Assembly (NCBI RefSeq): GCF_024347515.1
Contig: NZ_AP025493.1
Coordinates: 1,302,001-1,366,000 of the forward strand
Origin: Vibrio gigantis
GTDB taxonomy: Bacteria > Pseudomonadota > Gammaproteobacteria > Enterobacterales > Vibrionaceae
DNA length: 64,000 bases
Reading direction: 5' to 3'
How positions within the stretch are numbered: position 1 is the stretch's first letter; every line of letters begins with the position of its first letter. The notes beneath the pieces were generated by a model. That model did no database searches. It was given only the letters and a program-made list of their open reading frames with translations, and was not told the DNA's origin. Positions 54,332 to 63,973 of the stretch are shown piece after piece. The translations under genes were made by a program, and so were the position numbers.

Positions 54332-55036
54332 TTACAGTGTAATCGCCGCTGAAATAAGACCAATAACACCGCCGAATACACCGCCCCAGACGACCAACCA
54401 GCCAAGGTGTTTCTTGATCATGGTCTGAACCATCTCTTTCACCAGTTTAGGTGTCAGTTCATTCAAACGTTGATCAATGATAGCTTCGATGTTCTCTTTG
54501 ATTTCATCCATCATTGCTGGCGATTCCAGCTCTTCCTTGATGGCATTCTTCACTGAATCGCTCTTGCTGATTTCAATCACAGATTCTTGCATCTTCTCCA
54601 CAAATGGCGCTTTCATAGGCTCTAGTGCTTCTGTGCCACCAAACATTGCCAACATGCCACCAAACTGTGAATTCTCGATAACGTTTACTAACGAGTCGAA
54701 TGCTGGATTAAAGTCGATCTTCTGAATTACAGGCTCTAGATTGAGCGACTTTCCTGTCATCTCGCTGCTTAGGAAACGGTCGATGTTACTTTCAGTAAAG
54801 AACTGTTCCATCATGAGTTGCTTGATGGCAGCCTTGAACTCTTCAAAGCGTGCTGGAATAACGCCAGAACCGTATAGACCGGGTACTTTCTCGAACAACA
54901 TGTGAATCGCAAGCCAGTTGGTGATGGCACCAGAAAATGCGAATAGACCTGCATAAAGCAAATATTGGTTTGCTGTCGCATAGCCGCCAGCAAGCAGTGC
55001 TAACGCAATAACGTTAGTTAAGACACTTTTGTTCAT
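54332..55036 (-). CDS. DUF445 family membrane protein
   Basis: This 234-residue inner-membrane protein has hydrophobic segments at both ends (about 5-45 and 212-234) around a helical, charged middle with repeated amphipathic helices. GAITNWLAIHMLFEKVPGLYGSG_VIPARFEEFK (about residues 36-68) is the DUF445/YheB family signature. No biochemical function is established. A near-match to parS2, TTTACAGTGTAAT, covers its stop codon (54331-54343). Confidence 0.82.
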   Translation of the reverse strand: MNKSVLTNVIALALLAGGYATANQYLLYAGLFAFSGAITNWLAIHMLFEKVPGLYGSGVIPARFEEFKAAIKQLMMEQFFTESNIDRFLSSEMTGKSLNLEPVIQKIDFNPAFDSLVNVIENSQFGGMLAMFGGTEALEPMKAPFVEKMQESVIEISKSDSVKNAIKEELESPAMMDEIKENIEAIIDQRLNELTPKLVKEMVQTMIKKHLGWLVVWGGVFGGVIGLISAAITL

Positions 55037-55155
55037 GGTTAATCTCTAGAAAGAATATTGCGCGCATTTTAAGAAAAAAACGCCAAGAAAAAAACAAAAG
55101 GATCGATGAAGTTTATTGGACAGGTAGTAAAGAGGGCCAAATAACAGGCATAAAA

Positions 55156-55185
55156 AAGGCTAGCCTCCCCCCGAAGTCTAGCCTT
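55156..55185 (-). terminator. terminator downstream of the ABC exporter gene
   Basis: Stem AAGGCTAG / CTAGCCTT with a 14-base loop and an A-run to the left (U-tract on minus), about 140 bases past the exporter stop. Confidence 0.7.
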
Positions 55186-55322
55186 ATTCCAGAACGCGCA
55201 AGCGAGGCGTCTTTGGTATTAATGTCATTATATAATTACGACATAACATTCTGCCACGTGTAATTTACCGCTAATTAACAAATTGGTGTGAATCACGCCG
55301 CACTTTTAAAATAGCACAAAAA

Positions 55323-57173
55323 TTAAGTGCTCGTAGCTTGCTCAAGATCATCGGCAATGAAGCCACCTGTTTGGTGATTCCATAGTTGTGCATAGATGCC
55401 ATTTTGATTAACTAGCTCTTGGTGCGTGCCTTCTTCTACGATATTGCCTGCATCAAGCACGATCAGGCGGTCCATCGCAGCAATGGTCGACAGGCGGTGT
55501 GCAATCGCGATAACCGTTTTGCCTTCCATTAGCTCAATCAAGCTCTCTTGAATGGCCGCTTCTACCTCAGAATCGAGTGCAGAAGTTGCTTCATCGAGAA
55601 CAAGTAACGGAGCATTTTTCAGAAGAACACGTGATATAGCGACGCGTTGACGCTGACCACCAGATAGCTTAACGCCACGTTCACCTACTTGAGCATCGTA
55701 GCCCACGTTGCCAAACGGGTCGGTTAGAGTTTCGATAAACTCATGTGCGTGAGCCTGTTTGGTGGCTGCGTAAACTTCTTCATCTGATGCTTCAGGTCGA
55801 CCGTAAAGAATGTTGTCTTTGATCGAACGATGCAATAGTGAAGTATCTTGGGTCACCATACCGATGTTGCTGCGTAGCGAATCTTGCGTCACTGTTGAGA
55901 TCTCTTGACCGTCAATCAGGATGCGACCACTCTCTACATCGTGGAAACGCAGCAGTAAGTTCACTAGGGTAGACTTACCCGCACCTGAACGGCCCACTAA
56001 GCCCACTTTTTCACCCGGCTTAATGTTGAGGTTAAGGTTGTTGATCACGCCCTTATTCTCACCGTAGTTAAAGCTCACGTTGTCGAAATGGATACCACCT
56101 TGTGGAACGTCCAAAGGCTTTGCGTCTTTCTTGTCTTCGATAGCGATGGGCTTAGACAGGGTTTTAATACCATCAATCACAGTGCCTAGGTTTTCAAACA
56201 GACCACCGATTTCCCACATGATCCATTTCGACATGCCGTTAATACGCAGAGCCAAACTGACCGCAATCGCGATCGCACCCACGGTGATTGCGTTATCTAA
56301 CCATAAGTAGATAGAGATACCTGCAATGCTGAACACCAACAGATAGTTAGCGAATTCAACGCAGATATTGAAGCCAGTAACTAAGCGCATTTGACGATGT
56401 ACCGTATCTAAGAAACCTTCCATGCCTTCTTCGGCGTATTCAGTTTCTCTTTTACTGTGTGAGAACAGTTTCACGGTTGCGATATTGGTGTAGCTATCAA
56501 CAATACGACCTGTCATCAATGAGCGCGCATCCGCTTGCTCTGAAGAAACGTCTTTTAGCTTTGGTACAAAGTGCAGTTGGATTCCGATGTAAACGAATAG
56601 CCAAATCAGCATCGGAGCCATTAAGCGCCAATCTGATTCAGCCAGCATGAACAGCATCGCGGTGAAGTAAACCGTCACGTAGACAAACACATCAACCATC
56701 TTGGTCACAGTTTCACGTACTGCGAGCGATGTTTGCATTACTTTGGTGGCGACGCGGCCAGCAAAATCATCTTGATAGAATGACAAGCTCTGCTTCAAAA
56801 GATAGCGGTGCGCTAACCAACGAATCGACATTGGGTAGTTGCCCAGCAAAGTTTGGTGAAGCAAAAGCGAGTAAACACTGATCAAGATTGGCATCACGAC
56901 CAACAGCAGCACACCAAGACCCATAAGAGTGGACTGGTTATCTGCTAAGAAGGTTTCTGGGTTACTGGTTGATAGCCAATCAACCAGTTGACCCATGTAA
57001 CCGAACAGCGCGACTTCGATGATCGCGATGGTCATGCTCATTAGGCCGAGCAAGATTAACGGCTTTTCAAAACCACGAGTGTAATGGCGGCAAAATGCCA
57101 GTATTCCAGTAGGAGGTTGTATCGGCTCTCCCTTTGGAAAGGCTTCAGTAAAGCCTTCAAATTTTTTGTACAT
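55323..57173 (-). CDS. ABC exporter, fused permease and ATPase
   Basis: This 616-residue inner-membrane half-transporter has a six-helix membrane domain (about 40-320) and an ATPase domain with Walker A GRSGAGKST (about residue 405), Q-loop MVTQDTSLLH, signature LSGGQRQR, Walker B LLVLDEATS and switch IAHRLST. It would act as a homodimer. It belongs to the MsbA/multidrug-like branch, but the substrate cannot be read from sequence. ATG 57173 has AAAGGG upstream and is preferred over a start 14 codons earlier. Confidence 0.88.
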   Translation of the reverse strand: MYKKFEGFTEAFPKGEPIQPPTGILAFCRHYTRGFEKPLILLGLMSMTIAIIEVALFGYMGQLVDWLSTSNPETFLADNQSTLMGLGVLLLVVMPILISVYSLLLHQTLLGNYPMSIRWLAHRYLLKQSLSFYQDDFAGRVATKVMQTSLAVRETVTKMVDVFVYVTVYFTAMLFMLAESDWRLMAPMLIWLFVYIGIQLHFVPKLKDVSSEQADARSLMTGRIVDSYTNIATVKLFSHSKRETEYAEEGMEGFLDTVHRQMRLVTGFNICVEFANYLLVFSIAGISIYLWLDNAITVGAIAIAVSLALRINGMSKWIMWEIGGLFENLGTVIDGIKTLSKPIAIEDKKDAKPLDVPQGGIHFDNVSFNYGENKGVINNLNLNIKPGEKVGLVGRSGAGKSTLVNLLLRFHDVESGRILIDGQEISTVTQDSLRSNIGMVTQDTSLLHRSIKDNILYGRPEASDEEVYAATKQAHAHEFIETLTDPFGNVGYDAQVGERGVKLSGGQRQRVAISRVLLKNAPLLVLDEATSALDSEVEAAIQESLIELMEGKTVIAIAHRLSTIAAMDRLIVLDAGNIVEEGTHQELVNQNGIYAQLWNHQTGGFIADDLEQATST

Positions 57174-57717
57174 AGATTTCCCTTTATAAACGAATGCATC
57201 TATTAGCAACTGCATCGTCTGTGTAGCTTTGTTTTTATAGGTTTGATTTGAAATTTTACAGTCTTAGTTTGAAATTATATAAGTGCCAATTCGTTCTTAT
57301 AAGCATTAAGTCATTCGATGGATTTTGGTTTAAGCGATGCCGCAGGAAAGGTCCAAAGAGTGTCTTTCATGACGCCTATTTTAGAGTGAATCGGACAGGA
57401 AAAGTTAAGCTTATTTCAAACGTAATTGATTGTTATGCAACGGTGATAATCCTAACGCTAAATGGATTAAATTGTAACCTAAACCCGCAGCAAGCTAGAG
57501 AATGAAACTCGGATATTTATTCAACAAATTCTGTATCTAATATGCAAACAGTTGGTTCTTTCTGATGTGCTGTTATCTTGCAGTAAAATTTACCGAATAA
57601 ACTGAGTTTTGCAGTAATTGTTTGGGATAAATATTCAAATCATTATTCTTTTCAGTGAATCTTATCGTAACAAGTTGTTTACAATTCTGAGGTAAATAAA
57701 AGATAGGGACGGTTGAG
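57174..57717. other. intergenic region between the ABC exporter and ctlX
   Basis: An AT-rich stretch of about 540 bases between divergent genes. A short open frame at 57248-57505 has no ribosome site or family resemblance and I do not call it. I see no clear operator. Confidence 0.4.
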
Positions 57718-58692
57718 ATGTTAAACCTACACAAAAAATCACTTCACATTACTAATGTTCAAAACGCCAATTGCGTTGTTATGGTGCCGCCAAAAGAATT
57801 TAAATTTAATGAAGAAACGGCACAAGATAATGAGTTTCAGCACAGAGTTAATCTGACTGAAGCTGAGGTAAAATTAGAAACCATGGCCGAATTTAAGGCG
57901 ATGGTCGCTTCGTTGCGTAAAGAAGGTGTGCAAGTTGTAGAGTTTGACTACCCAGAACTTGGTGTGGAAACCCCAGATGCGGTATTCCCTAACAACTGGT
58001 TCAGCACCTGTGGTGACGGAAGCTTATTTACGTTCCCTATGGCGTGTGAAAACCGCCAAAATGAAGTGAAGCCAAGTGCCCTTATTGAAGCGCTTGAAGC
58101 ATCTGGTCGCATTGTTAACCACAGCGAGTCTCTAGAGTCTTACATCGCTCAAGGTTCTTACCTAGAGAGCACTGGCGTGATGGTGATCGACCATATCAAT
58201 AAGACCATTTACGCAGCGCTTTCTCAGCGTTGTGACCGTGAAGTGTTAGAAGACTATGCGAAGCGTATTGGTTACTCTCGCGTGGTTTCATTCCAAACCG
58301 CACTGCCGTCTGGTCAGCCGATTTACCACACCAATGTGATGATGGCGATTGGTGATAATTTCTGCGTGATCTGTGATGAAGTGATCCCAGAGTTTGAGCG
58401 CCGTTTTGTAGTGAAGTCGCTTGCTAAAGATAAGCAGGTTATCTCTATCTCAATTGATCAGATGAACCGATTCTGTGGCAACATCCTACAACTTGAAACC
58501 GTAAATGGTGACAAGGTGATTGCCATGTCTCAGTCGGCTTACGATGCGTTTTCTCCAGCTCAATTAGCTCAGCTTTCTACACACGGCAAGTTGCTACCAT
58601 TTAACGTGAAAACGATTGAAGACATTGGTGGTGGTTCGGTGCGATGCATGTTGGGGGAGGTGTTCTTACCAACGCGAGTGAACCGTCTGTAA
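57718..58692 (+). CDS. ctlX: CtlX-type arginine deiminase-fold hydrolase
   Basis: This 324-residue enzyme has the amidinotransferase/arginine-deiminase fold. The fold's catalytic residues are visible: an acidic and Asn-rich motif PDAVFPNNWFS (about residue 88), histidine in YHTNVMMAIG (about residue 203) and cysteine in GGGSVRCMLGEVFLP near the C-terminus. It matches the citrulline utilisation hydrolase CtlX; related enzymes act on arginine or methylated arginine. It is a single-gene unit with its own terminator. Confidence 0.82.
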   Translation: MLNLHKKSLHITNVQNANCVVMVPPKEFKFNEETAQDNEFQHRVNLTEAEVKLETMAEFKAMVASLRKEGVQVVEFDYPELGVETPDAVFPNNWFSTCGDGSLFTFPMACENRQNEVKPSALIEALEASGRIVNHSESLESYIAQGSYLESTGVMVIDHINKTIYAALSQRCDREVLEDYAKRIGYSRVVSFQTALPSGQPIYHTNVMMAIGDNFCVICDEVIPEFERRFVVKSLAKDKQVISISIDQMNRFCGNILQLETVNGDKVIAMSQSAYDAFSPAQLAQLSTHGKLLPFNVKTIEDIGGGSVRCMLGEVFLPTRVNRL

Positions 58693-58722
58693 CAAGCACT
58701 CACTTCCAGTAATGAACTTTTG

Positions 58723-58758
58723 AATACCACTCGATCGCAGAGTGGTATTTTTGTTTTT
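58723..58758 (+). terminator. terminator of ctlX
   Basis: Stem AATACCACT / AGTGGTATT with a 9-base loop and T-rich tail, 30 bases past the stop. Confidence 0.85.
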
Positions 58759-58825
58759 ATCCATCACAAATAAGAGAACAAGAGCTCGATACAGGAGTAA
58801 ACGCGTAAAAGCTAACTGAAATAAG

Positions 58826-59458
58826 CTATGAAGCGTTCTTAAAAGCCCTGTGTTCGATGAACTGAGTTGAGAGTGCGACTACTTCCTTAGAGTACACAAG
58901 CGCGGTGTGGTTTAGGTTGAGCGCGCAGGTGTCTGTTGCGCCTCGCAGGTTGGCATCTTCAAGCGTAACGGTACCATCCCCCGGGTTTCTGCCCAATACA
59001 ATGCGGCCTACACCAGCGTCGTAGGTGCCGGTGATGACACCAATTGGCACATCAATATCGTAGTCACCCAGGCCATCGCTTAAGATCATCTTGCTTGAAC
59101 CAAAGATAAATCCGAGGCCATGATTCGACAGCGTTTTAGCGATAGTCGCGCCATTGTGTGGAGTCCCCGCGGTAATGATGCAGGTGTCGGCAAAGTCGGG
59201 CTGGTAGAACTTAAAGTAGTGGCGAATCAGCAAGCCACCGAGCGAGTGACCAAAGAAGTAGACCTCATCGTGTTCATCAAAGCGTGCATTCACGAAGCGG
59301 TTGAGGCGTTTAGCGGCAGAAGGGAAGCGCAGTGAGTTGTAAGCAAACTTGTGAGTTGTAAAGCCGCGTTTTTTGAAGTTTCTATCCAGATATTGCATGA
59401 TCAACGCAGGCATATATAGACCATGAATTAAAACTATATGTTTGTTTTTATTATTCAT
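58826..59458 (-). CDS. alpha/beta hydrolase, lipase/esterase-like
   Basis: This 210-residue cytosolic protein has the alpha/beta-hydrolase pattern: IVLIHGLYMP oxyanion region, nucleophile elbow FGHSLGG with the catalytic serine near residue 71, a GDGTVT segment that can give the acid, and a late histidine in NLNHTALVYSKEV. It resembles small PGAP1-like or lipase-class proteins. No signal peptide is present. The substrate is unknown. Confidence 0.8.
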   Translation of the reverse strand: MNNKNKHIVLIHGLYMPALIMQYLDRNFKKRGFTTHKFAYNSLRFPSAAKRLNRFVNARFDEHDEVYFFGHSLGGLLIRHYFKFYQPDFADTCIITAGTPHNGATIAKTLSNHGLGFIFGSSKMILSDGLGDYDIDVPIGVITGTYDAGVGRIVLGRNPGDGTVTLEDANLRGATDTCALNLNHTALVYSKEVVALSTQFIEHRAFKNAS

Positions 59459-59591
59459 TTTTGCCCTCCGTCTGATGGTGTCTCCAGTATATTTAGTCGC
59501 AAATCTAAACTCAATAAAACTTGCAGCTAATGGGACACAACAGGCAGAGTATTCACTGTAGAAAGAATGTGCGTTATAGATAAAGAATGAG

Positions 59592-60431
59592 TTATTCCGA
59601 TCTCACTCCACCATACACATCAATGGTTAAGCCACCTTGTTTGGCATAAGTGTTCGGCGTTAAGCCAATAGTTTTCTTAAGGTAACGAATCAGGTGTGGC
59701 TGGTCGCTAAATCCAAACTGGTAGGCGACGTCTATCCAATCAATGTCTTCAAAATTTCGTTTATACAAGTATTCGAGCATCGCCTCGAGGTTGTTCATCG
59801 ATTGACACTGTTTCAACGTTAATCCGGTAACCTTGTTGAAGCTTCTCTCCAAGGTGCGTTGCGAGCAAAACAGTTTGTCGCCGAGCTCTGCAATTGGTGT
59901 TGTACCAAGTACTTCTAACACCTTGCGGGTGATTTCGCTGTGTCTGTCTATTTTACCTGTCGATAACCAAGGTAGCAGCAATTCATCCAATTGGTGGCAA
60001 CAATCTTCAAAGTCGGTTTGAGCGAGCTTGATTAGTGATGCTGCACCGGTGTTTGGATTGTTTAGCAGATCTGCAAGGTCGATGGTGTTGACGCGATCTA
60101 AGCTTGGATGCGGGCAGTCAGGGATAGTTAGCGAGTACAAAGATCCAACGTGGAACTTGATACCTAAGTGGATAAACGGCTTCGAGTGATCCAGCTCGAT
60201 GGCTTTATGGTGTGGCAGCAGTAAATGACAGCCAACGCCTTGATCGACCTGTTGCTCTATCGTGTAGTGATAAGGCTGGCCGTTTGGAGATAGAATCAAA
60301 TGCGCTGAAGGATCAGGGTTGAGCTTAGGAAATTGATGAGTTTGGGCGTCGGGCTTCTTCTCGATCAGCCAGTAGCAATCAATGAACTGAGCGACTTCAG
60401 GGGATTTTGGAGACTGTAACCAATTGATCAT
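59592..60431 (-). CDS. AraC-family transcriptional regulator
   Basis: This 279-residue regulator has an N-terminal sensor domain (about 1-150, with YWLIEKKPDAQTHQFPKLNP) and a C-terminal AraC helix-turn-helix pair (IAELGDKLFCSQRTLERSFN; WIDVAYQFGFSDQPHLIRYL, then KKTIGLTPNTYA). The organisation resembles the DUF6597-type sensor proteins. Neighbours give no hint of its target. Confidence 0.85.
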   Translation of the reverse strand: MINWLQSPKSPEVAQFIDCYWLIEKKPDAQTHQFPKLNPDPSAHLILSPNGQPYHYTIEQQVDQGVGCHLLLPHHKAIELDHSKPFIHLGIKFHVGSLYSLTIPDCPHPSLDRVNTIDLADLLNNPNTGAASLIKLAQTDFEDCCHQLDELLLPWLSTGKIDRHSEITRKVLEVLGTTPIAELGDKLFCSQRTLERSFNKVTGLTLKQCQSMNNLEAMLEYLYKRNFEDIDWIDVAYQFGFSDQPHLIRYLKKTIGLTPNTYAKQGGLTIDVYGGVRSE

Positions 60432-60552
60432 TAGACCTTCTATTTCAGATGACTGCCACCCACAACTATATGTGTATATCGCTGCAGGTGACAGTTTTTA
60501 TCTGTATCTACTCTCAGAACTTAGTATTGATGTTTGGTAATCCGAATCTAGG

Positions 60553-61398
60553 TTAATCCGTTTCCTTTAACTCACTAAAATCGAATTGTAGGATTCGGTT
60601 TTTCGATGACAAACCTGCACGAGCGATCGCTTTCTGCGCGCCGATGTTGCTGCTTTCTGTTGAACACATCGCTTCCAAACCTTGGCTGTTGGCGTGCTGT
60701 GTTAGAAAGTTTAGGATGCGTGTTGCTAAGCCTTTTCCTCGTTCTGCTTGCGCGACAATCATACCCAAGTCAGCAAACTGCGTCTGATGCTCGTCAAACT
60801 TGCGGCACTCTCCAGTAGCGAGAATACGGTCATTTTCCCAGTAGCCCCACAGCTCTTGCCGAGCAATCAAGTTGCAGTAGTAACCAGTTAGCCACTCTTT
60901 AGGTGCCCCAATCGCTGATGAAGTAAATTCCACTAATTGCTCTAGTTGTTCTTCCGTCGCGAGAGTCATCTCGATGTCTTCAATACGACCCGAATTACGA
61001 CTAGAGTTAGCTTCTTGGTCTTGGCGATACATCAATGAATTCACCTTAAATGAACCGGTGTTATCCATGCATAGTGATAAGTATTGCGGCTCTGCCGTGC
61101 TCACGAATGCGCCTTTCACCTCATCAATCACAGAGCTGTTGTTCTCCACGATTAAGGTGAATAAGTCTTCGCTATTGGTGTTGCCGGTTGATGCTAGATA
61201 GAACTGAAGTAAGTAGCCTTCACCATTCAACACGCAGTAGCCCACAAGTATGTTGTTTTCGTAAAAGCCGTAATGGTCTGACATTGGCACAAAGCCGAAG
61301 TGCCACATCCCATCGAGTGGGGCTGTTGAATCAGCAAAGTAAGCCGTTTTAAGTTCGCTTAAGTCGTTAAGTGTTGTGATTTTTTTTATGTCTAACAT
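60553..61398 (-). CDS. GNAT-family acetyltransferase
   Basis: This 281-residue protein appears to have two parts. The C-terminal half (about 150-281) is a GNAT fold with the acetyl-CoA-binding motif QAERGKGLATRILNFLTQHA and the ATGECRKF strand. The N-terminal half is a GNAT-like region with less clear motifs (HYGFYENNILVGYCVLNGEG). ATG 61398 follows AGGA at 9 bases and starts the conserved part; the frame is open 30 codons further upstream. The substrate is unknown. Confidence 0.8.
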   Translation of the reverse strand: MLDIKKITTLNDLSELKTAYFADSTAPLDGMWHFGFVPMSDHYGFYENNILVGYCVLNGEGYLLQFYLASTGNTNSEDLFTLIVENNSSVIDEVKGAFVSTAEPQYLSLCMDNTGSFKVNSLMYRQDQEANSSRNSGRIEDIEMTLATEEQLEQLVEFTSSAIGAPKEWLTGYYCNLIARQELWGYWENDRILATGECRKFDEHQTQFADLGMIVAQAERGKGLATRILNFLTQHANSQGLEAMCSTESSNIGAQKAIARAGLSSKNRILQFDFSELKETD

Positions 61399-61546
61399 CG
61401 CGTTAATTCCTGTTGTTTCAATAGCAGCAAGTGTAGGCGAGTGCTTTAGGCAGGTATTGAACAAAAACGACAACTTTTTCTGGATCAAAAAAGGAGCTCA
61501 TAAATGAGCCCCATTGGTTGGAATATGTACGAATTACTATTTCAAA

Positions 61547-63169
61547 CTAGCGACAGGAAGCGAAGATATCTTGGTTCTCTCGGTATTCTTTGGTTTGCAC
61601 GTCCATCAAGCCGAGTAAAGAGTCGAACAGGTTGTCTTGCGAGAAACTCTGCTCTTTACCTGCCTTTCTCAAGCAGGTTTGGTTTATTCCTTTCTGTTCG
61701 GCAAAGCCATCAGACATCCACATGATCATAGGAACGTGGGTTTGCTCTTTCGGTGCCAATGAATAAGGCATGCCGTGCAAGTAGACGCCGTTTTCCCCTA
61801 AAGATTCACCGTGGTCGGAAATATACATCAGCGCAACGTTGTACTTATCAGTAAGTTTCTCTAGCTTCTGAATAGCCTCTGATAGAAAGAAATCCGTGTA
61901 CAGAATGGTATTGTCGTAGGTGTTAACCACTTCTGCTTTGGTGCAGTTTTCAATATCTGCACGAGCGCAGTCTGGCGTGAATTTCTTATGTTCATCTGGG
62001 TAACGCTCAAAGTACGTTGGGCCGTGAGAACCCGAAATATGATAGAAAATGATGCTATCTTGCTTAAGATCTTGAGTATCTTGTTCAAAGTTCTCTAGCA
62101 TCGCCGTGTCGTAACACACATCTTTATTACACAATGGGTCGCTGTCTTTGGCGACGAGCGTCAACTCTTTGATTTTGTGTGCGACCGCCTTGTCTCCACC
62201 ATCGTGTTCTCGCCAGATAGAGTGAATTCCCGCGCGATTCATAATATCGACCACGTTGTCTTGGTTGTAGGCTTTGTCTCGGTCGTAGTTGCTTCGATTC
62301 ATGTTCGAGAACATACACGGCACGGAAACCGCGGTGGCTGTTCCGCACGACTGAACATCAGAGAAAAATATCGGGTTGTAAGGCTTAGTGTGAGCGTTGG
62401 TTTCTCTCTCATAGCCATAATACTGGTAGTTATACACGCGAGCAGTCTCGCCAAGTACAAACACCAATAAGGTCGGCTTGCTTGCCGTTTTCGCTTGTGG
62501 TTTGAGTTGAGCATCTAAGCCCAGTTCTTGATATGGGATGGGTTGTTTGATGTAGGTGTTATTGATGTATTTCACCGTTGATGCCACATACTCGGTCGGA
62601 ATGATCATCTTTTTGATGTGCGAGTTATTGCGGCCAAACGATACGTAATCTTTGTAGAAAAGCCCGGCAATAATCGCAATGACGATCAAAGAAGAAAGTA
62701 AGCCAATCGATTTCCAGACAAAGAAATCCTTCCAAGACTCTTTATCAAGTTTGGTAAATAACAGGATGAATGACGGAATACCACCCATAGCAAGTAGCCA
62801 TAAGATCGAGTGACCACTGATATAGCTTGCTGCTTCACCGCTATTGGTCTCAAACACATTCTCTATCATGCCGTAGTCGACGAATATACCGTAATTAAAC
62901 ATGCTGTAACTGACTAAGGTTGACGTGATCAGCAATAAGATGAAAAACGGCTTAGAGAAGATAGGCCAGTTGAAAACTTGGAAGATGAAATTAAAGGCAG
63001 CAAGGAAAAAGATAGGAATGGAGATAAGAAAGGCAATGCTTTCAGACTTCGATGCTTGAACAATACTAAACAGTTCTTGGGAGAGCGGTAGGTTGATGAC
63101 AAGCAGGTAATACACGGCCAACACAAAAGGCAGCTTGTTTATCGACATGTTTAAGTTTGGTAGATTCAT
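61547..63169 (-). CDS. eptA: phosphoethanolamine transferase EptA-like (lipid A modification)
   Basis: This 540-residue inner-membrane enzyme has five N-terminal membrane helices (within about 10-180) and a periplasmic alkaline-phosphatase-like domain. Catalytic features are the zinc ligand in VLGETARVYN, the threonine nucleophile in SCGTATAVSVPCMFSN (about residue 282) and MYISDHGESLGENG. Cysteines form expected disulphides. The family transfers phosphoethanolamine to lipid A and can raise resistance to cationic peptides. No adjacent two-component system is seen. Confidence 0.92.
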   Translation of the reverse strand: MNLPNLNMSINKLPFVLAVYYLLVINLPLSQELFSIVQASKSESIAFLISIPIFFLAAFNFIFQVFNWPIFSKPFFILLLITSTLVSYSMFNYGIFVDYGMIENVFETNSGEAASYISGHSILWLLAMGGIPSFILLFTKLDKESWKDFFVWKSIGLLSSLIVIAIIAGLFYKDYVSFGRNNSHIKKMIIPTEYVASTVKYINNTYIKQPIPYQELGLDAQLKPQAKTASKPTLLVFVLGETARVYNYQYYGYERETNAHTKPYNPIFFSDVQSCGTATAVSVPCMFSNMNRSNYDRDKAYNQDNVVDIMNRAGIHSIWREHDGGDKAVAHKIKELTLVAKDSDPLCNKDVCYDTAMLENFEQDTQDLKQDSIIFYHISGSHGPTYFERYPDEHKKFTPDCARADIENCTKAEVVNTYDNTILYTDFFLSEAIQKLEKLTDKYNVALMYISDHGESLGENGVYLHGMPYSLAPKEQTHVPMIMWMSDGFAEQKGINQTCLRKAGKEQSFSQDNLFDSLLGLMDVQTKEYRENQDIFASCR

Positions 63170-63403
63170 AGGTCTTGTTTTCCCGCGTCTCTTATCCCTT
63201 CATTTTAGCCTCGCTACCAAGAAAGCTCTAATATTAACGTATACAGTTCAAATAGATGATGGTGAGCGATAAACCGGCTAAAGTGAAATGACGCGATAGG
63301 GTGTGTATAAACAAAAAATTCACTTTACTGAGTGACCTTCATGACAAGGTGGAACAGCAAAGTGAATTAGTATGTTCAGCTTATTCTACATGGTTCAATC
63401 ACA
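63170..63403. other. intergenic region holding a terminator-like structure
   Basis: AATTCACTTT (63317-63326) and AAAGTGAATT (63359-63368) are perfect arms around a 32-base loop, with As to the left giving a U-tract on the minus strand. It probably ends the barrel-protein transcript. Confidence 0.5.
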
Positions 63404-63973
63404 TTAGAAGTTGTATGAACCACCGAAGCTAATGCTGTTGAATGCCAGTGTGTTATCGCTTTTATACGAACCGAAGTCGTTCTCTACGCTGACAGCATCT
63501 GCTTGCGAGATTAGGCGTAGTGTTAGGTGTTCGATTGGCGTGTATTCAACACCAACACCAAAGTGGAAACCGGTACCGCTATCGTCATCATACATAGCAG
63601 CACTATTCGCATGTAGATCAACAGAGCTTAAACCAGCCAATACGAATGGGCGGATTGTATTGTCGAATGTGTAACCTAGGTTTGCTGATACAGAAATAGA
63701 CGTCGGCGACAGCTTTTGGCCAGCATTTTTGTAGTCTGCGTAATCCGTGTAACCTAGCTCTACACCAACGATACGGTTGAACTGGTAACCGCCGTACAGG
63801 TTGTAGCCCATGCCATCTGAATCTAGGCTAGGAGCACCATCCGTATCTGAGTCTTGATAGATGCTAAGTCCGCCACCAATGTAAGCGCCGCCGTCAGTAC
63901 CTGCTGCTAATGCTGGAAGAGAAACCGCGCTGATTAAGCCCAGTGCTAATGCTGATTTCGCTAATTTGTTCAT
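63404..63973 (-). CDS. outer-membrane beta-barrel protein (OmpA-like barrel)
   Basis: This 189-residue protein has a clear signal peptide (cleavage after LPALAAG), alternating-residue beta strands typical of an eight-stranded barrel, and a C-terminal phenylalanine (ISFGGSYNF) as expected for BAM-assembled proteins. It has the GYNLYGGYQFNRIVGVELGY pattern of OmpA-type or opacity-type barrels. No C-terminal peptidoglycan-binding domain follows, so it is a stand-alone barrel. Confidence 0.85.
   Translation of the reverse strand: MNKLAKSALALGLISAVSLPALAAGTDGGAYIGGGLSIYQDSDTDGAPSLDSDGMGYNLYGGYQFNRIVGVELGYTDYADYKNAGQKLSPTSISVSANLGYTFDNTIRPFVLAGLSSVDLHANSAAMYDDDSGTGFHFGVGVEYTPIEHLTLRLISQADAVSVENDFGSYKSDNTLAFNSISFGGSYNF

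Noticed and set aside
57248..57505. An 85-codon open frame between the ABC exporter and ctlX.
   Set aside because: No ribosome binding site, no recognisable motif, unusual residue composition; likely chance.
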